From Actinomycetota bacterium (GTDB lineage Bacteria; Actinomycetota; Thermoleophilia; Solirubrobacterales; Solirubrobacteraceae): 64,000 bases of DNA. Numbering within the stretch: the first letter of the stretch is position 1; every line of letters starts with the position of its first letter. Location of the stretch: the NCBI GenBank assembly GCA_005888335.1, contig VAWY01000024.1, positions 1 through 64,000 on the forward strand. The letters are read 5' to 3'. Shown here piece by piece: positions 26,146-34,426 of this stretch. The notes beneath the pieces were generated by a model that ran no database searches, was not told where the DNA came from, and saw only the letters and a program-made list of their open reading frames with translations. A program made the translations under genes and the position numbers.

Positions 26146-28329
26146 ATGGCCGCCGAGACGCAGTACCGCACCTGCCCGCTGTGCGAGGCCACGTGCGGGC
26201 TGGAGATCACGCTCCGCGACGGCGCGGTCGAGCGCGTGCGCGGAGACGACGACGACGTCTTCTCGAAGGGCTTCCTGTGCCCGAAGGGCGTCGGCCTGAA
26301 GGAGCTGCACGAGGACCCCGACCGCGTCCGCACGCCGCTGCGGCGCGTCGGCGACGGCTTCGAGCCGATCGGCTGGGACGAGGCCTTCGCGCTCGTCGAC
26401 GAAGGCCTGCGCCGCGTCCTCGGCGACGGCCCGCGCGATGCGGTCGCCGTCTACTTCGGCAACCCGAACGCGCACAACCTCTCCGCACTGCTCTACGGCC
26501 GCGTCGTCCTCAAGGCGCTCGGGTCGCGCAACATCTACTCGGCCAGCACCGTCGACCAGTTCCCCAAGCAGCTCGCGTCGGCGTACCTGTTCGGGTCGGC
26601 GACGACCGTCGCCGTGCCCGACCTCGACCGCTGCGAGTGGCTGCTCGTCCTCGGGGCCAATCCCGCCGCGTCCAACGGCTCGCTCATGACCGCCCCCGAC
26701 GCGCGCGGGCGGCTGCAGGGCATCCGCGACCGCGGCGGGCGCGTGGTGGTCGTCGATCCGCGCCGCTCGCGCACCGCCGAGCTCGCCGACGAGCACGTGC
26801 CGATCCGCCCGGGGACCGACGCGCTGCTGCTCTTCGCGATGGTCCACGTGCTCTTCGACGAGGGGCTCGTCGCGCCCGGGCGCCTGGACGGCTTCCTCAA
26901 CGGCGTGGAGACCGTGGGCGAGCTCGCGGCCGACTTCGAGCCCGAGGCGGTCGCGCCGATCTGCGGCGTCGGCGCCGAGACGATCCGGCGCCTCGCCCGC
27001 GAGCTCGCCGCCGCGCCGCGCGGGTGCGTCTACGGGCGCATCGGCACCACGACCCAGGCGTTCGGGACGCTGGCGTCGTGGCTGGTGGACGTGCTCAACG
27101 TCCTGACCGGCCACCTCGATCGCGAGGGCGGGGCGATGTTCACCGAGCCCGCCGCGGCGCTGCCGCCGGGACGGCCTCGCGAGGCGCACTCGGGCCGCTG
27201 GCGCTCGCGCGTTCGGGGGCTGCCCGAGGTCTTCGGCGAGCTGCCGGTGGCCGGCCTGGCCGACGAGATCCTCACGCCCGGCGAGGGGCAGGTCAGGGCG
27301 CTGATCACACTCGCCGGCAACCCCGTGCTCAGCACGCCCAACAGCGGGCGGCTGGCCGCGGCGCTCGACGCCCTCGAGTTCATGGTCAGCGTCGACGTCT
27401 ACGTCAACGAGACGACACGCTTCGCCGATGTCATCCTGCCCGGCCCCTCGCCGCTCGAGCGGTCGCACTACGACGTCGCGCTCTACAGCTTCGCGGTCCG
27501 CAACGTTGCCAACTACTCCCCGGCGCTGCTGCCGTCCCCGGTGCCCGACGAGTGGCGGACGCTCCTGCGGCTCGCCGGCGTCGCCGCGGGGCAGGGCCCG
27601 GACGTGGACGTCGACGCGTTCGACAACCTCGTCGCCGGCGAGGTGGCCGCGCGGGGCGGGGTCGACGTCGCCGCGCTGGCGCCGCGGCGCGGGCCGGAGC
27701 GGCTGCTCGACGCCATGCTGCGCGCAGGTCCGTACGACCTGACGCTGGCCGATCTCGAGGCGGCGCCCCACGGCGTCGACCTGGGCCCGCTGCGCCCGCG
27801 GCTGCCCGAGGCGCTGCGGACTCCCAGCGGGCGCATCGAGCTCGCCGCCGCCGCGTTCGTCGAGGACGTCCCGCGGCTGCGCGCGGCGCTCGCCGCCGGG
27901 CCCCCCGGCGAGGGCGAGCTCGTCCTCGTCGGCCGGCGCGACCTGCGGTCGAACAACTCGTGGATGCACAACCTCCCGCTGCTCGTCCGCGGCCCCGAGC
28001 GGTGCACGCTCCATGTCCATCCCGCCGACGCCGCCCGCCTCGGGCTGGCCGACGGCGAGCCCGCCAGCGTGCGCTCGCGCGTCGGCGCGATCGAGCTGCC
28101 CGTCGAGGTGACCGACGCGATCATGCCCGGCGTCGTCTCGATCCCGCACGGCTGGGGCCACGATCTCCCGGGCGTGCAGCTCGGCGTCGCCCGCGAGCAT
28201 GCCGGCGCGAACTCGAACGTCCTCGCCGACGAGGAGCTCGTCGACGCGCCCTCCGGCAACGCGGTGCTCAACGGGATCCCGGTGGAGCTCGCGCCGGTCG
28301 CCGCGCCAGCCGGAGCCGCCGTGGCGTGA
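26146..28329 (+). CDS. Molybdopterin (bis-MGD) oxidoreductase, formate-dehydrogenase/nitrate-reductase type
   Basis: A 727-residue enzyme with the N-terminal [4Fe-4S] motif CPLCEATC plus a fourth Cys in GFLCPKG (residues 9-48). The molybdopterin domains continue with GNPNAHN near 106, VLGANPAASNGSLM near 168, VVVVDPRRSRTAELAD near 202, ITLAGNPVLSTPN near 390 and the C-terminal dinucleotide-binding barrel (VGRRDLRSNNSWMHN, SIPHGWGHDLPG). No Tat signal is seen, so it is cytoplasmic. The metal-ligand position lies in YSASTVDQFPK, without Sec or obvious Cys. Substrate is unknown. No maturation genes are adjacent. Confidence 0.85.
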   Translation: MAAETQYRTCPLCEATCGLEITLRDGAVERVRGDDDDVFSKGFLCPKGVGLKELHEDPDRVRTPLRRVGDGFEPIGWDEAFALVDEGLRRVLGDGPRDAVAVYFGNPNAHNLSALLYGRVVLKALGSRNIYSASTVDQFPKQLASAYLFGSATTVAVPDLDRCEWLLVLGANPAASNGSLMTAPDARGRLQGIRDRGGRVVVVDPRRSRTAELADEHVPIRPGTDALLLFAMVHVLFDEGLVAPGRLDGFLNGVETVGELAADFEPEAVAPICGVGAETIRRLARELAAAPRGCVYGRIGTTTQAFGTLASWLVDVLNVLTGHLDREGGAMFTEPAAALPPGRPREAHSGRWRSRVRGLPEVFGELPVAGLADEILTPGEGQVRALITLAGNPVLSTPNSGRLAAALDALEFMVSVDVYVNETTRFADVILPGPSPLERSHYDVALYSFAVRNVANYSPALLPSPVPDEWRTLLRLAGVAAGQGPDVDVDAFDNLVAGEVAARGGVDVAALAPRRGPERLLDAMLRAGPYDLTLADLEAAPHGVDLGPLRPRLPEALRTPSGRIELAAAAFVEDVPRLRAALAAGPPGEGELVLVGRRDLRSNNSWMHNLPLLVRGPERCTLHVHPADAARLGLADGEPASVRSRVGAIELPVEVTDAIMPGVVSIPHGWGHDLPGVQLGVAREHAGANSNVLADEELVDAPSGNAVLNGIPVELAPVAAPAGAAVA

Positions 28330-28369
28330 CCGCGCTCAGGTTGGCGGTGCGGCGTCCGACAACACGGGC

Positions 28370-29806
28370 ATGTCCCGTCGCGTCCAGCTCGCCGCCCTCA
28401 CCGCCCTGACGTTCCTGATCGCCGCCGCGCCCGCATCGGCCGCGTCGCTGAGCGTCAGCGCCAACAACGACCAGACCCTCGTCTACAAGGCCGACGCGGG
28501 TGAGGCCAACCAGCTGACGGTCACCCGCGACGGCGACTCGCTGACGCTGACCGACCCCGGCGCGTCGAGGATGGCGCTCGGCTCGCAGAACGGCGGCGCC
28601 GACTGCCACCGCGCCGGCGACACGATCACCTGCGACAAGCTGGGCAGCGGCAGCAACCTCAAGGTCAACGCCGGCGACGGCGACGACATCGTGACCGTCA
28701 CCTCGACGGCGGGCGTCCGGATCGACGGCGGCGACGGGAACGACGTCCTGAGCGGCGGCGATGGTCCCGACCAGATCTCCGGCGGCGCCGGCAACGACCG
28801 CCTGCGCGGCGGCGGCGGCGCCGACGAGCTCGATGGCGGCGACGGCATCGACACCGTCGACTACAGCGACAGCCTCGTGCCCGTGCGCGTGACCCCCGAC
28901 GGCGCCGACGACGACGGCGCGCTCGCCGAGGGCGACGACGTCGGCTCCGACGTCGAGGGCGCGCTCGGCGGCACCGCGAGCGACGACCTCACCGCAGGCC
29001 CCGGCGGCGGGACGCTCGACGGCGGTCCCGGCGACGACGTCCTCCGCGGCGCGGGCGGCACCGACAGCTTCCTCGGCGGCGACGGCGATGACCGGATCCT
29101 GAGCGCTGACGGGACCGCCGAGAGCGTCGCGTGCGGCGCCGGCGCCGACACCGTCGGGGCCGATGCGCTCGACAGCGTGGCCCCCGACTGCGAGAGCGTG
29201 TCCGCCGACGGCGCGGCCGGCCAGACGGGTGGCCTGACCGCCGACGGCACGCCGACCTCGGAGACCGCGGTCGCCGCGGCGCCGGCCAAGGGGACGGTCC
29301 TCGTGACCCGCGCCGGCGGCCGCCCGCACGAGCTCCAGCCCGGCGAGTCGATTCCGGCCGGCGCGGTGATCGACGCGCGCAACGGCTCGGTGACGCTGAC
29401 CTCCGCCCCCGACTCGGCCGGCAACCCGCAGCGCGCCACGTTCCACGGCGGCCAGTTCCGCGTGCGCCGCGTGCGCGACCCGCTTCCCGTCACCGAGCTC
29501 ACGCTCGCCGGCGGCGACTTCTCCGCCTGCCCGCGGCCGACCGCTGCGACCAAGACCACCACCGCCTCCGCCGCTGCCCGGCCTCAGCCGCATGTGCGCA
29601 GCGTGTGGGGCAGCGGCCACGGTCGCTTCCGGACGCGCGGGCGCTTCGCCGCCGCGACGGTGCGCGGGACGATCTGGCTCACCGAGGACCGCTGCGACAG
29701 CACGCTGGTGCGCGTGCGCCGCGGCGTCGTCTCGGTCCGCGACCGCGTGCGCGGTCGCAGCGTCACCGTTCGCGCGGGGCAGCGCTACCTCGCGCGGGCG
29801 CGCTGA
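28370..29806 (+). CDS. Secreted RTX-repeat protein with FecR-like C-terminal region
   Basis: A 478-residue exported protein starting at ATG 28370 with a signal peptide ending ASAAS near residue 26. Residues about 100-290 contain calcium-binding GGxGxDxL units (GGDGNDVL, GGAGNDRL, GGDGIDTV, GGPGDDVL, GGDGDDRI). The C-terminal half has FecR-like segments: LVTRAGGRPHELQPGESI ... VIDARNGSVTLTSA, and later RGTIWLTEDRCDSTLVRVRRG with VRAGQRYLARAR at the end. Such FecR-like endings recur in Solirubrobacterales. Probable cell-surface role; no enzyme domain seen. Confidence 0.8.
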   Translation: MSRRVQLAALTALTFLIAAAPASAASLSVSANNDQTLVYKADAGEANQLTVTRDGDSLTLTDPGASRMALGSQNGGADCHRAGDTITCDKLGSGSNLKVNAGDGDDIVTVTSTAGVRIDGGDGNDVLSGGDGPDQISGGAGNDRLRGGGGADELDGGDGIDTVDYSDSLVPVRVTPDGADDDGALAEGDDVGSDVEGALGGTASDDLTAGPGGGTLDGGPGDDVLRGAGGTDSFLGGDGDDRILSADGTAESVACGAGADTVGADALDSVAPDCESVSADGAAGQTGGLTADGTPTSETAVAAAPAKGTVLVTRAGGRPHELQPGESIPAGAVIDARNGSVTLTSAPDSAGNPQRATFHGGQFRVRRVRDPLPVTELTLAGGDFSACPRPTAATKTTTASAAARPQPHVRSVWGSGHGRFRTRGRFAAATVRGTIWLTEDRCDSTLVRVRRGVVSVRDRVRGRSVTVRAGQRYLARAR

Positions 29807-29823
29807 GCGCCGCGCCCGCCTCG

Positions 29824-30276
29824 TCAGAGGTGGCCGCGCTGGAGGTCGAAGCGCATCGCGAGGATCGTGCCGCCGCGCGGCGGCTGGCGCACCTCGAAGC
29901 TGTGCGTGATCTGGGCGATCAGCGGGAGACCGAGGCCGAGGCCCGAGCTGTCCGGCTGCGGGCGCATGCCGATGCCCTCGTCGGCGACGACGACGCGTAG
30001 GCCGCCGCCGGCGGCCTCGACCGTCAGCGTGACCGGCCCGGGGTCGCCGCCGCGGCCGTTATAGGCGTGCTGGACGGCGTTCGTCACCGCCTCTGACACG
30101 GCGAGCTCGACGGCGGCCAGCGCCGCCGGCGTCGCGCCGAGACGGCTCGCGAAGTCGATCGCCGCGCGCCGCGCCGGCGCGACCGACTGCGCGACGGCCG
30201 GCCACGAGCGCACGAGCCGCTCCGCCGCGCTCCTTGCGCGCGAGCGCGCTGTCGCCTGACCCCGCCGTACCTCCAT
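29824..30276 (-). CDS. Anti-sigma-type ATP-binding protein (HATPase_c), second copy
   Basis: A 150-residue GHKL ATPase with N box (VSEAVTNAVQHAY near residues 67-79), G1 box ADEGIGMRP near 112 and G2 box SSGLGLGLPLIAQ near 126. It aligns well with the product of 1-384, so the window holds two paralogous switch kinases. It converges on the RTX/FecR gene, 18 bp away. No anti-anti-sigma or phosphatase gene is next to it. Confidence 0.87.
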   Translation of the reverse strand: MEVRRGQATARSRARSAAERLVRSWPAVAQSVAPARRAAIDFASRLGATPAALAAVELAVSEAVTNAVQHAYNGRGGDPGPVTLTVEAAGGGLRVVVADEGIGMRPQPDSSGLGLGLPLIAQITHSFEVRQPPRGGTILAMRFDLQRGHL

Positions 30277-30350
30277 GCCCGCCTAGCATCGCGGGGTCTC
30301 GCACCGGCCGTCAAGTGCGGCCGCGGACCGCGGCGGCGGGACGGGGTGCG

Positions 30351-31199
30351 ATGATGGCCGCCGTGGCGGCCGAGATCGTGGCAGTCATCACAGGCGCGTC
30401 GAGCGGCATCGGCGAGGCGGTCGCGCGCAGGCTGGCCCGCGAGCCGGGCGCGCGGCTCGTGCTGGTCGCGCGCCGCGAGGAGCGGCTGCGCGCGCTCGCC
30501 GAGTCGCTCCCGGCCCAGGCGAGCTGGGTCGCGGCCGACCTGACCGAGGACCTCGCCCCCCAGCGCGTGCTCGAGCACATCCGCGACCGGCACGGCCGGC
30601 TCACGCTGCTGGTCAACAACGCCGGGTCGGCGTGGCGCGCGCGCTTCGCGGACGGCGGCTGGGCCAACGTGCAGCGGACTATGCAGCTCAACTTCGATGC
30701 GCAGGTGCGCCTGACCGAGGCGCTGCTGCCGCTGCTGCGTGCGTCGGCGCCGAGCGCGATCGTCAACGTGGGCAGCACCGCCGGGCGGACGACGCGCGCG
30801 GGCTCGGCCGCCTACTCGGCGAGCAAGGCGGCCCTCGCCGCCTGGAGCGACGGTCTGTACCTCGAGGAGCGCGAGCACGGCGTGCACGTCGGGCTCGTCC
30901 AGCCGGGATTCATCGCCACCGAGGGCTTCCCCGCCGACGAGCTGCGCGCCAAGGCGGTCACGCGCTGGATCGTCTCGCGGCCCGAGAACGCGGCGGAGGC
31001 GATCGTCGACGCCGGCCTGCACGGGAAGGCCGAGCGCTACGTGCCGCGCGGGTACGGGCTCGCCGCGGCGCTGCGGGTGCTCGCCCCAGGGCTCGTGCGC
31101 CGGGCGCTCGGCCGGGGCGCGGCGTCGGTGATGACGACGCGCACCGGGGCCGACGCGGCCGAGCCGCGCGAGTCGGTCGGGCCGCGGGCCGGGGGCTGA
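30351..31199 (+). CDS. Short-chain dehydrogenase/reductase
   Basis: A 282-residue classical SDR (ATG 30351; ATG 30354 is equivalent). Cofactor motif TGASSGIG near residues 13-20, LVARREERL after beta-2 (basic, suggesting NADP), NNAGSAW near 90, Ser in VNVGSTAGR near 140 and YSASK near 155. The layout resembles DltE/YqjQ-type oxidoreductases. It is a single gene, convergent with the MFS gene. Substrate unknown. Confidence 0.88.
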   Translation: MMAAVAAEIVAVITGASSGIGEAVARRLAREPGARLVLVARREERLRALAESLPAQASWVAADLTEDLAPQRVLEHIRDRHGRLTLLVNNAGSAWRARFADGGWANVQRTMQLNFDAQVRLTEALLPLLRASAPSAIVNVGSTAGRTTRAGSAAYSASKAALAAWSDGLYLEEREHGVHVGLVQPGFIATEGFPADELRAKAVTRWIVSRPENAAEAIVDAGLHGKAERYVPRGYGLAAALRVLAPGLVRRALGRGAASVMTTRTGADAAEPRESVGPRAGG

Positions 31200-31255
31200 C
31201 CCCGGCAGTCGCGCCTCTGGTCCCGCAGCCGCCCGTTGCCGGCGCGCCTGGCCGG

Positions 31256-32635
31256 CTACGCGGGCCGCAGCGCGGCCACCGGGCGCGCCGCGGGCAGGGC
31301 GAGCGCGAGCGCGCTGGCGCCCGCCAGCCCGAGGCCGGCGACCATGACCGCCTGGTGGACGCCCGCGGGATCGGCGTGGCCGCCCGCGGTCGCCAGCCCG
31401 CCGAGGACCGCGACCCCGAGCACGCCGCCGACCTGGCGGCCGGCGTTCAGCGCGGCGGAGGCGATGCCCGCCAGCGACGGCGGCGCGGCGCCCATCACGC
31501 CCGCGGTGACCGCGGGGATGGCGAGTCCGCCGCCAACGCCGTTGAGCGCGAGCCCGGCGACGAGGACGCCGTACGGGCTCGTCGCGTCGACGGCCAGCAG
31601 GATCACCGCCGCGATCGCGGCGAGCGCGGACCCGAGGGCGAGCGGCAGCCGCGATCCGCGCGACGCGACGATCCGCCCGGCGAGCGGCGACACGGCCATG
31701 AACAGCAGCGGCTGGGGCAGGAAGGCCAGGCCGGTCTGCAGCGCGTCGAGCCCGCGCTCCTGCTGCAGGAAGAGCGAGAGGAAGAACAGCTCGCCATAGA
31801 AGGCGAAGTTCAGCAGCGCCCCACCCGCGGTCGATGCGGTGAAGCGGCGGTCGGCGACGAGCTCGCGCGGCACCAGCGGATGCGCGCTGGCGCGCTCGCG
31901 CAGGCCGAGCACGACCGCGAGGGCGGCGGCGGCGGCGAGCGCGACGACCACCGGCGGCGAGCTCCAGCCGCGCGCGCCCGACTCGACGAGGCCGAAGGTC
32001 AGCGCGACGAGCATGACGACCGCGACGGCCTGGGCGCCCAGGCTGCCCGGCGCGCCGGACGCGCGCTTCGCGGGCGCGGTCCGCGGGAGCTGGCTCACCG
32101 CGAGGCCGGCCGCGACCAGCGCGAGCGGGAGGTTGATCACGAAGATCGCGCGCCACCCGGCCTGCTCGATGAGCAGGCCGCCGACCACCGGCCCGGCGGC
32201 GAACGCGACGGCCGAGCCCGCCGCCCAGACGCCCACCGCGCGCGTGCGGACGGCCGGGTCGGCGAAGACCTGGCTGAGCAGCGACAGCGAGGTGGGCAGC
32301 ACGAGCGCGGCGCCGACGCCCAGCACGGCCTGGGCGGCGACGAGCGCGCCCGCGGTCGGCGCGGCGCTGGCCAGCACCGAGCCGCCGGCGAAGGTCGCGA
32401 GGCCGGCCAGGAACACCCGGCGGGCGCCGATGCGGTCGGCGGCCAGCCCGGTCGAGAGCAGCAGCCCGGCGAAGACCAGCGTGTACGCGTTGGCGACCCA
32501 CTCGAGCGTCGTCGGGCCGGCATGAAGGTCGCGGGCGATCGAGCCGAGCGCGACGTTCACGACGGTCGTGTCGAGCAGCACCATCGAGAAGCCGACGGTG
32601 CTCGCGATGAGGACGAGGCGCTCGCGGCGGGTCAC
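31256..32635 (-). CDS. MFS drug-efflux transporter (DHA2/EmrB-QacA type)
   Basis: A 459-residue membrane protein from GTG 32635. It begins with VGFSMVLLDTTVVNVAL, the first helix signature of DHA2 exporters, followed by WVANAYTLVFAGLLLSTG and motif A-like ADRIGARRVFLAG, and helix 5 motif C-like AVAFAAGPVVGGLLIEQ. About 12-14 membrane segments are predicted. The start codon overlaps (GTGA) the stop of a 30-codon upstream reading frame. It is divergent from an ArsR gene, which very likely represses it. Confidence 0.9.
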   Translation of the reverse strand: MTRRERLVLIASTVGFSMVLLDTTVVNVALGSIARDLHAGPTTLEWVANAYTLVFAGLLLSTGLAADRIGARRVFLAGLATFAGGSVLASAAPTAGALVAAQAVLGVGAALVLPTSLSLLSQVFADPAVRTRAVGVWAAGSAVAFAAGPVVGGLLIEQAGWRAIFVINLPLALVAAGLAVSQLPRTAPAKRASGAPGSLGAQAVAVVMLVALTFGLVESGARGWSSPPVVVALAAAAALAVVLGLRERASAHPLVPRELVADRRFTASTAGGALLNFAFYGELFFLSLFLQQERGLDALQTGLAFLPQPLLFMAVSPLAGRIVASRGSRLPLALGSALAAIAAVILLAVDATSPYGVLVAGLALNGVGGGLAIPAVTAGVMGAAPPSLAGIASAALNAGRQVGGVLGVAVLGGLATAGGHADPAGVHQAVMVAGLGLAGASALALALPAARPVAALRPA

Positions 32636-32724
32636 GAGAGCTTCCCCGTGAAGACCACGAGGCGGCGGATGGGGCGGGTCTTGTGCGGCGGCGGCGCGGG
32701 GGTCTGGGTGGCGAAGTGAGGCAT
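32632..32724 (-). CDS. Possible 30-residue leader peptide of the MFS gene
   Basis: ATG 32724 opens 30 codons ending in a TGA that overlaps the transporter GTG by 4 bases. AAGGA lies 9 bp upstream. The peptide MPHFATQTPAPPPHKTRPIR plus 10 residues has a Pro run that could stall ribosomes. Such a frame could couple or attenuate transporter translation. No homologue is known to me. Confidence 0.35.
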   Translation of the reverse strand: MPHFATQTPAPPPHKTRPIRRLVVFTGKLS

Positions 32725-32746
32725 TCGGAGAGGTCCTTCCTTCGAC

Positions 32747-32792
32747 GTTCGACGAACATCGTACACAAAGTTCGACGGATCTCGTACAATTT
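32747..32792. promoter_or_regulatory. Tandem 23-bp repeats, probable ArsR operators
   Basis: GTTCGACGAACATCGTACA (32747-32765) and GTTCGACGGATCTCGTACA (32770-32788) match at 16 of 19 positions with a 23-bp period. They fill the AT-richer divergent gap between the ArsR and MFS genes, with a TACAAT box (32785-32790) before arsR. Confidence 0.65.
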
Positions 32793-32800
32793 CCCACGAC

Positions 32801-33115
32801 ATGACCTCTCCCCTCATCCATCCGGACGCCGGCGAGCTCGAGCTGGCGGCCGTGCTCCACGCGCTCAGCGACCCGTTGCGGCTCGACATCGTCCGCATGC
32901 TGGCCTCGGAGGGACCGCGTACCTGCGGGACGTTCACGGTCCCCGTCGCCAAGTCGACGCTCTCGCACCACTTCCGCGTGCTGCGCGAGGCGGGCGTGAC
33001 GCTGACCGAGCCCGACGGGACGCAGCGCGTCGTCTCGCTGCGCCGCGCCGACCTCGACGCGCGCTTCCCCGGGCTGCTCGACGCCGTCCTGGCCGCCGCG
33101 CCGGTTCCCGCCTAG
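32801..33115 (+). CDS. ArsR-family winged-helix repressor
   Basis: A 104-residue HTH protein: ALSDPLRLDIVRMLASEGPR (helices 1-2), then VAKSTLSHHFRVLREAGV (recognition helix near residues 49-66) and the wing EPDGTQRVVSLRR. No paired Cys typical of metal sensors is visible apart from a single Cys in RTCGTF, so the signal is probably organic. Divergent from the MFS exporter with tandem repeats between them; probable local repressor of both. Confidence 0.88.
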   Translation: MTSPLIHPDAGELELAAVLHALSDPLRLDIVRMLASEGPRTCGTFTVPVAKSTLSHHFRVLREAGVTLTEPDGTQRVVSLRRADLDARFPGLLDAVLAAAPVPA

Positions 33116-33203
33116 CGTCGTCGCCCGTACGGCGAAGCCGTCACCGACCGGAGGTCGCGCGCAATCCCTCCCACGGCGCGCGCGCGCCGTGCAAGACTGG
33201 GCC

Positions 33204-33665
33204 ATGCCCGGGGTCCAGGAGCGCATCCAGGCGGAGTTGATGCACTCGATCGCAGAGGTCGCGCTCGCCCTCGGCGACGCGCGGTCGGCGTCCGTCGCGC
33301 TGTTCGACGAGATCACCGACGACCTCGTCTTCGTCGCCGCCGCCGGCGAGGGAGCGGACGACGTCCTCGGTGGGCGCTTCCCGTGCGACACGGGGATCGC
33401 CGGCCAGGTGTTGCGCAGCGGCCAGGCGGTCCAGCTGCGCGACCTCGAGCACGAGCCGCGCTTCGCGCGCGAGATCGCCGCCGAGCTGGGCTCCGAGCCC
33501 GACGCGATGGCCGTCGTGCCGGTGCGCCAGCGCGGCCGCGTCATCGGCGTCCTCGAGGTGCTCGACCCCGCCCGCTCTCCGGGCGAGCGCCCGCTGCTTT
33601 CGGACCTGCAGACGCTCGCCGCGCACGCGGCCGCCGCGCTCGACGTCAGCTCCGAGCTCTGCTGA
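33204..33665 (+). CDS. GAF-domain protein
   Basis: A 153-residue protein made of one GAF domain: SASVALFDEITDDLVFVAAAGEGADDVLGG, FPCDTGIAGQVLRSGQ near residue 63, VVPVRQRGRVIGVLEVLD near 105 and a C-terminal helix. ATG 33204 is preferred over a GTG at 33189. No output domain is attached, so it may signal through the next gene, to which it is joined by a CTGA overlap. Ligand unknown. The preceding gap (33116-33203) shows only a 20-bp GC palindrome near 33173. Confidence 0.8.
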   Translation: MPGVQERIQAELMHSIAEVALALGDARSASVALFDEITDDLVFVAAAGEGADDVLGGRFPCDTGIAGQVLRSGQAVQLRDLEHEPRFAREIAAELGSEPDAMAVVPVRQRGRVIGVLEVLDPARSPGERPLLSDLQTLAAHAAAALDVSSELC

Positions 33666-34426
33666 AAGCGGCCGACCTCGACATCCTGAGGCTCGGCGCC
33701 GGCCCGCGCGTCGTGCTCGTGCACGGCAGCGTCGTCGACGCCCGCCGCACGTGGCGCCACCAGCTCGCGCTCGCCGAGCGCTGGTCGGTGGTGCTGCCGA
33801 ACCGGCCGGGGTTCGCCGGCAGCCCGCCGCTGCCGCGCGGGGACTTCGCGGCCGAGGCGCCGCTGATCGCCGAGCTGCTCGGCGACGGCGCGCATCTCGT
33901 CGGCCATTCCTACGGCGCGGTGATCGCGCTGCTCGCCGCCGCGGCGCGCCCGGACGCCGTGCGCTCGCTGGCGGTCTCCGAGCCCGGCTCGCTGCGCGTC
34001 GCGGCCGGCCATCCCGCGGTCGACGAGGTCATCGCTCACGGCGAGGAGCTCTACCGCCGGCGCGCCTCGCTGTCGCCGGGCGCGTTCCTGCGCCAGTTCC
34101 GGACGGGCGTGCACTCGACCCACGAGACGCCCGACGCGCTCCCCGACTGGCTCGAACACGGCGCGCGGCTCGTGATGGAGGAGCGGCCGCCGTGGGAGGC
34201 GGACATCCCGGTCGAGCGCCTCGCCTCCACCCCGTTTCCCAAGCTCGTGCTGTCCGGCGGCCATTCGCCGGCCTTCGAGGCGGTCTGCGACGCGTTGGCC
34301 GAGCGGATCGGCGCCCGCCGCGCGGTCGTCTCGGGCCGCGGCCACACGATCCCGGCCACGGGCGGGGCCTACAACGCGTGCCTGGAGGAGTTCCTGCTCG
34401 GGTGCGAGCGCCTCCTCACCGGATGA
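33662..34426 (+). CDS. Alpha/beta hydrolase, probably starting at CTG
   Basis: The reading frame encodes 254 residues of an alpha/beta hydrolase: VVLVHGSVVDARRTW (oxyanion region), nucleophile elbow GHSYGA near residue 83, acid region LVLSGGHSPAF and final His in VSGRGHTIPATG. No ATG, GTG or TTG fits the N-terminus. CTG 33662 overlaps the GAF stop as CTGA and is the best start; later GTG codons would remove beta-strand 1. An esterase or lactonase role is likely, the substrate unknown. Confidence 0.78.
   Translation: MKAADLDILRLGAGPRVVLVHGSVVDARRTWRHQLALAERWSVVLPNRPGFAGSPPLPRGDFAAEAPLIAELLGDGAHLVGHSYGAVIALLAAAARPDAVRSLAVSEPGSLRVAAGHPAVDEVIAHGEELYRRRASLSPGAFLRQFRTGVHSTHETPDALPDWLEHGARLVMEERPPWEADIPVERLASTPFPKLVLSGGHSPAFEAVCDALAERIGARRAVVSGRGHTIPATGGAYNACLEEFLLGCERLLTG

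Noticed and set aside
28700..29130. GGCGG-rich repeats in the RTX gene considered as DNA repeats
   Set aside because: They encode GGxGxD calcium-binding repeats and vary as protein-coding units do.
33173..33192. 20-bp GC palindrome before the GAF gene as a regulatory site
   Set aside because: Alternating CG stretches of this length are expected by chance at this GC content and nothing else supports a role.
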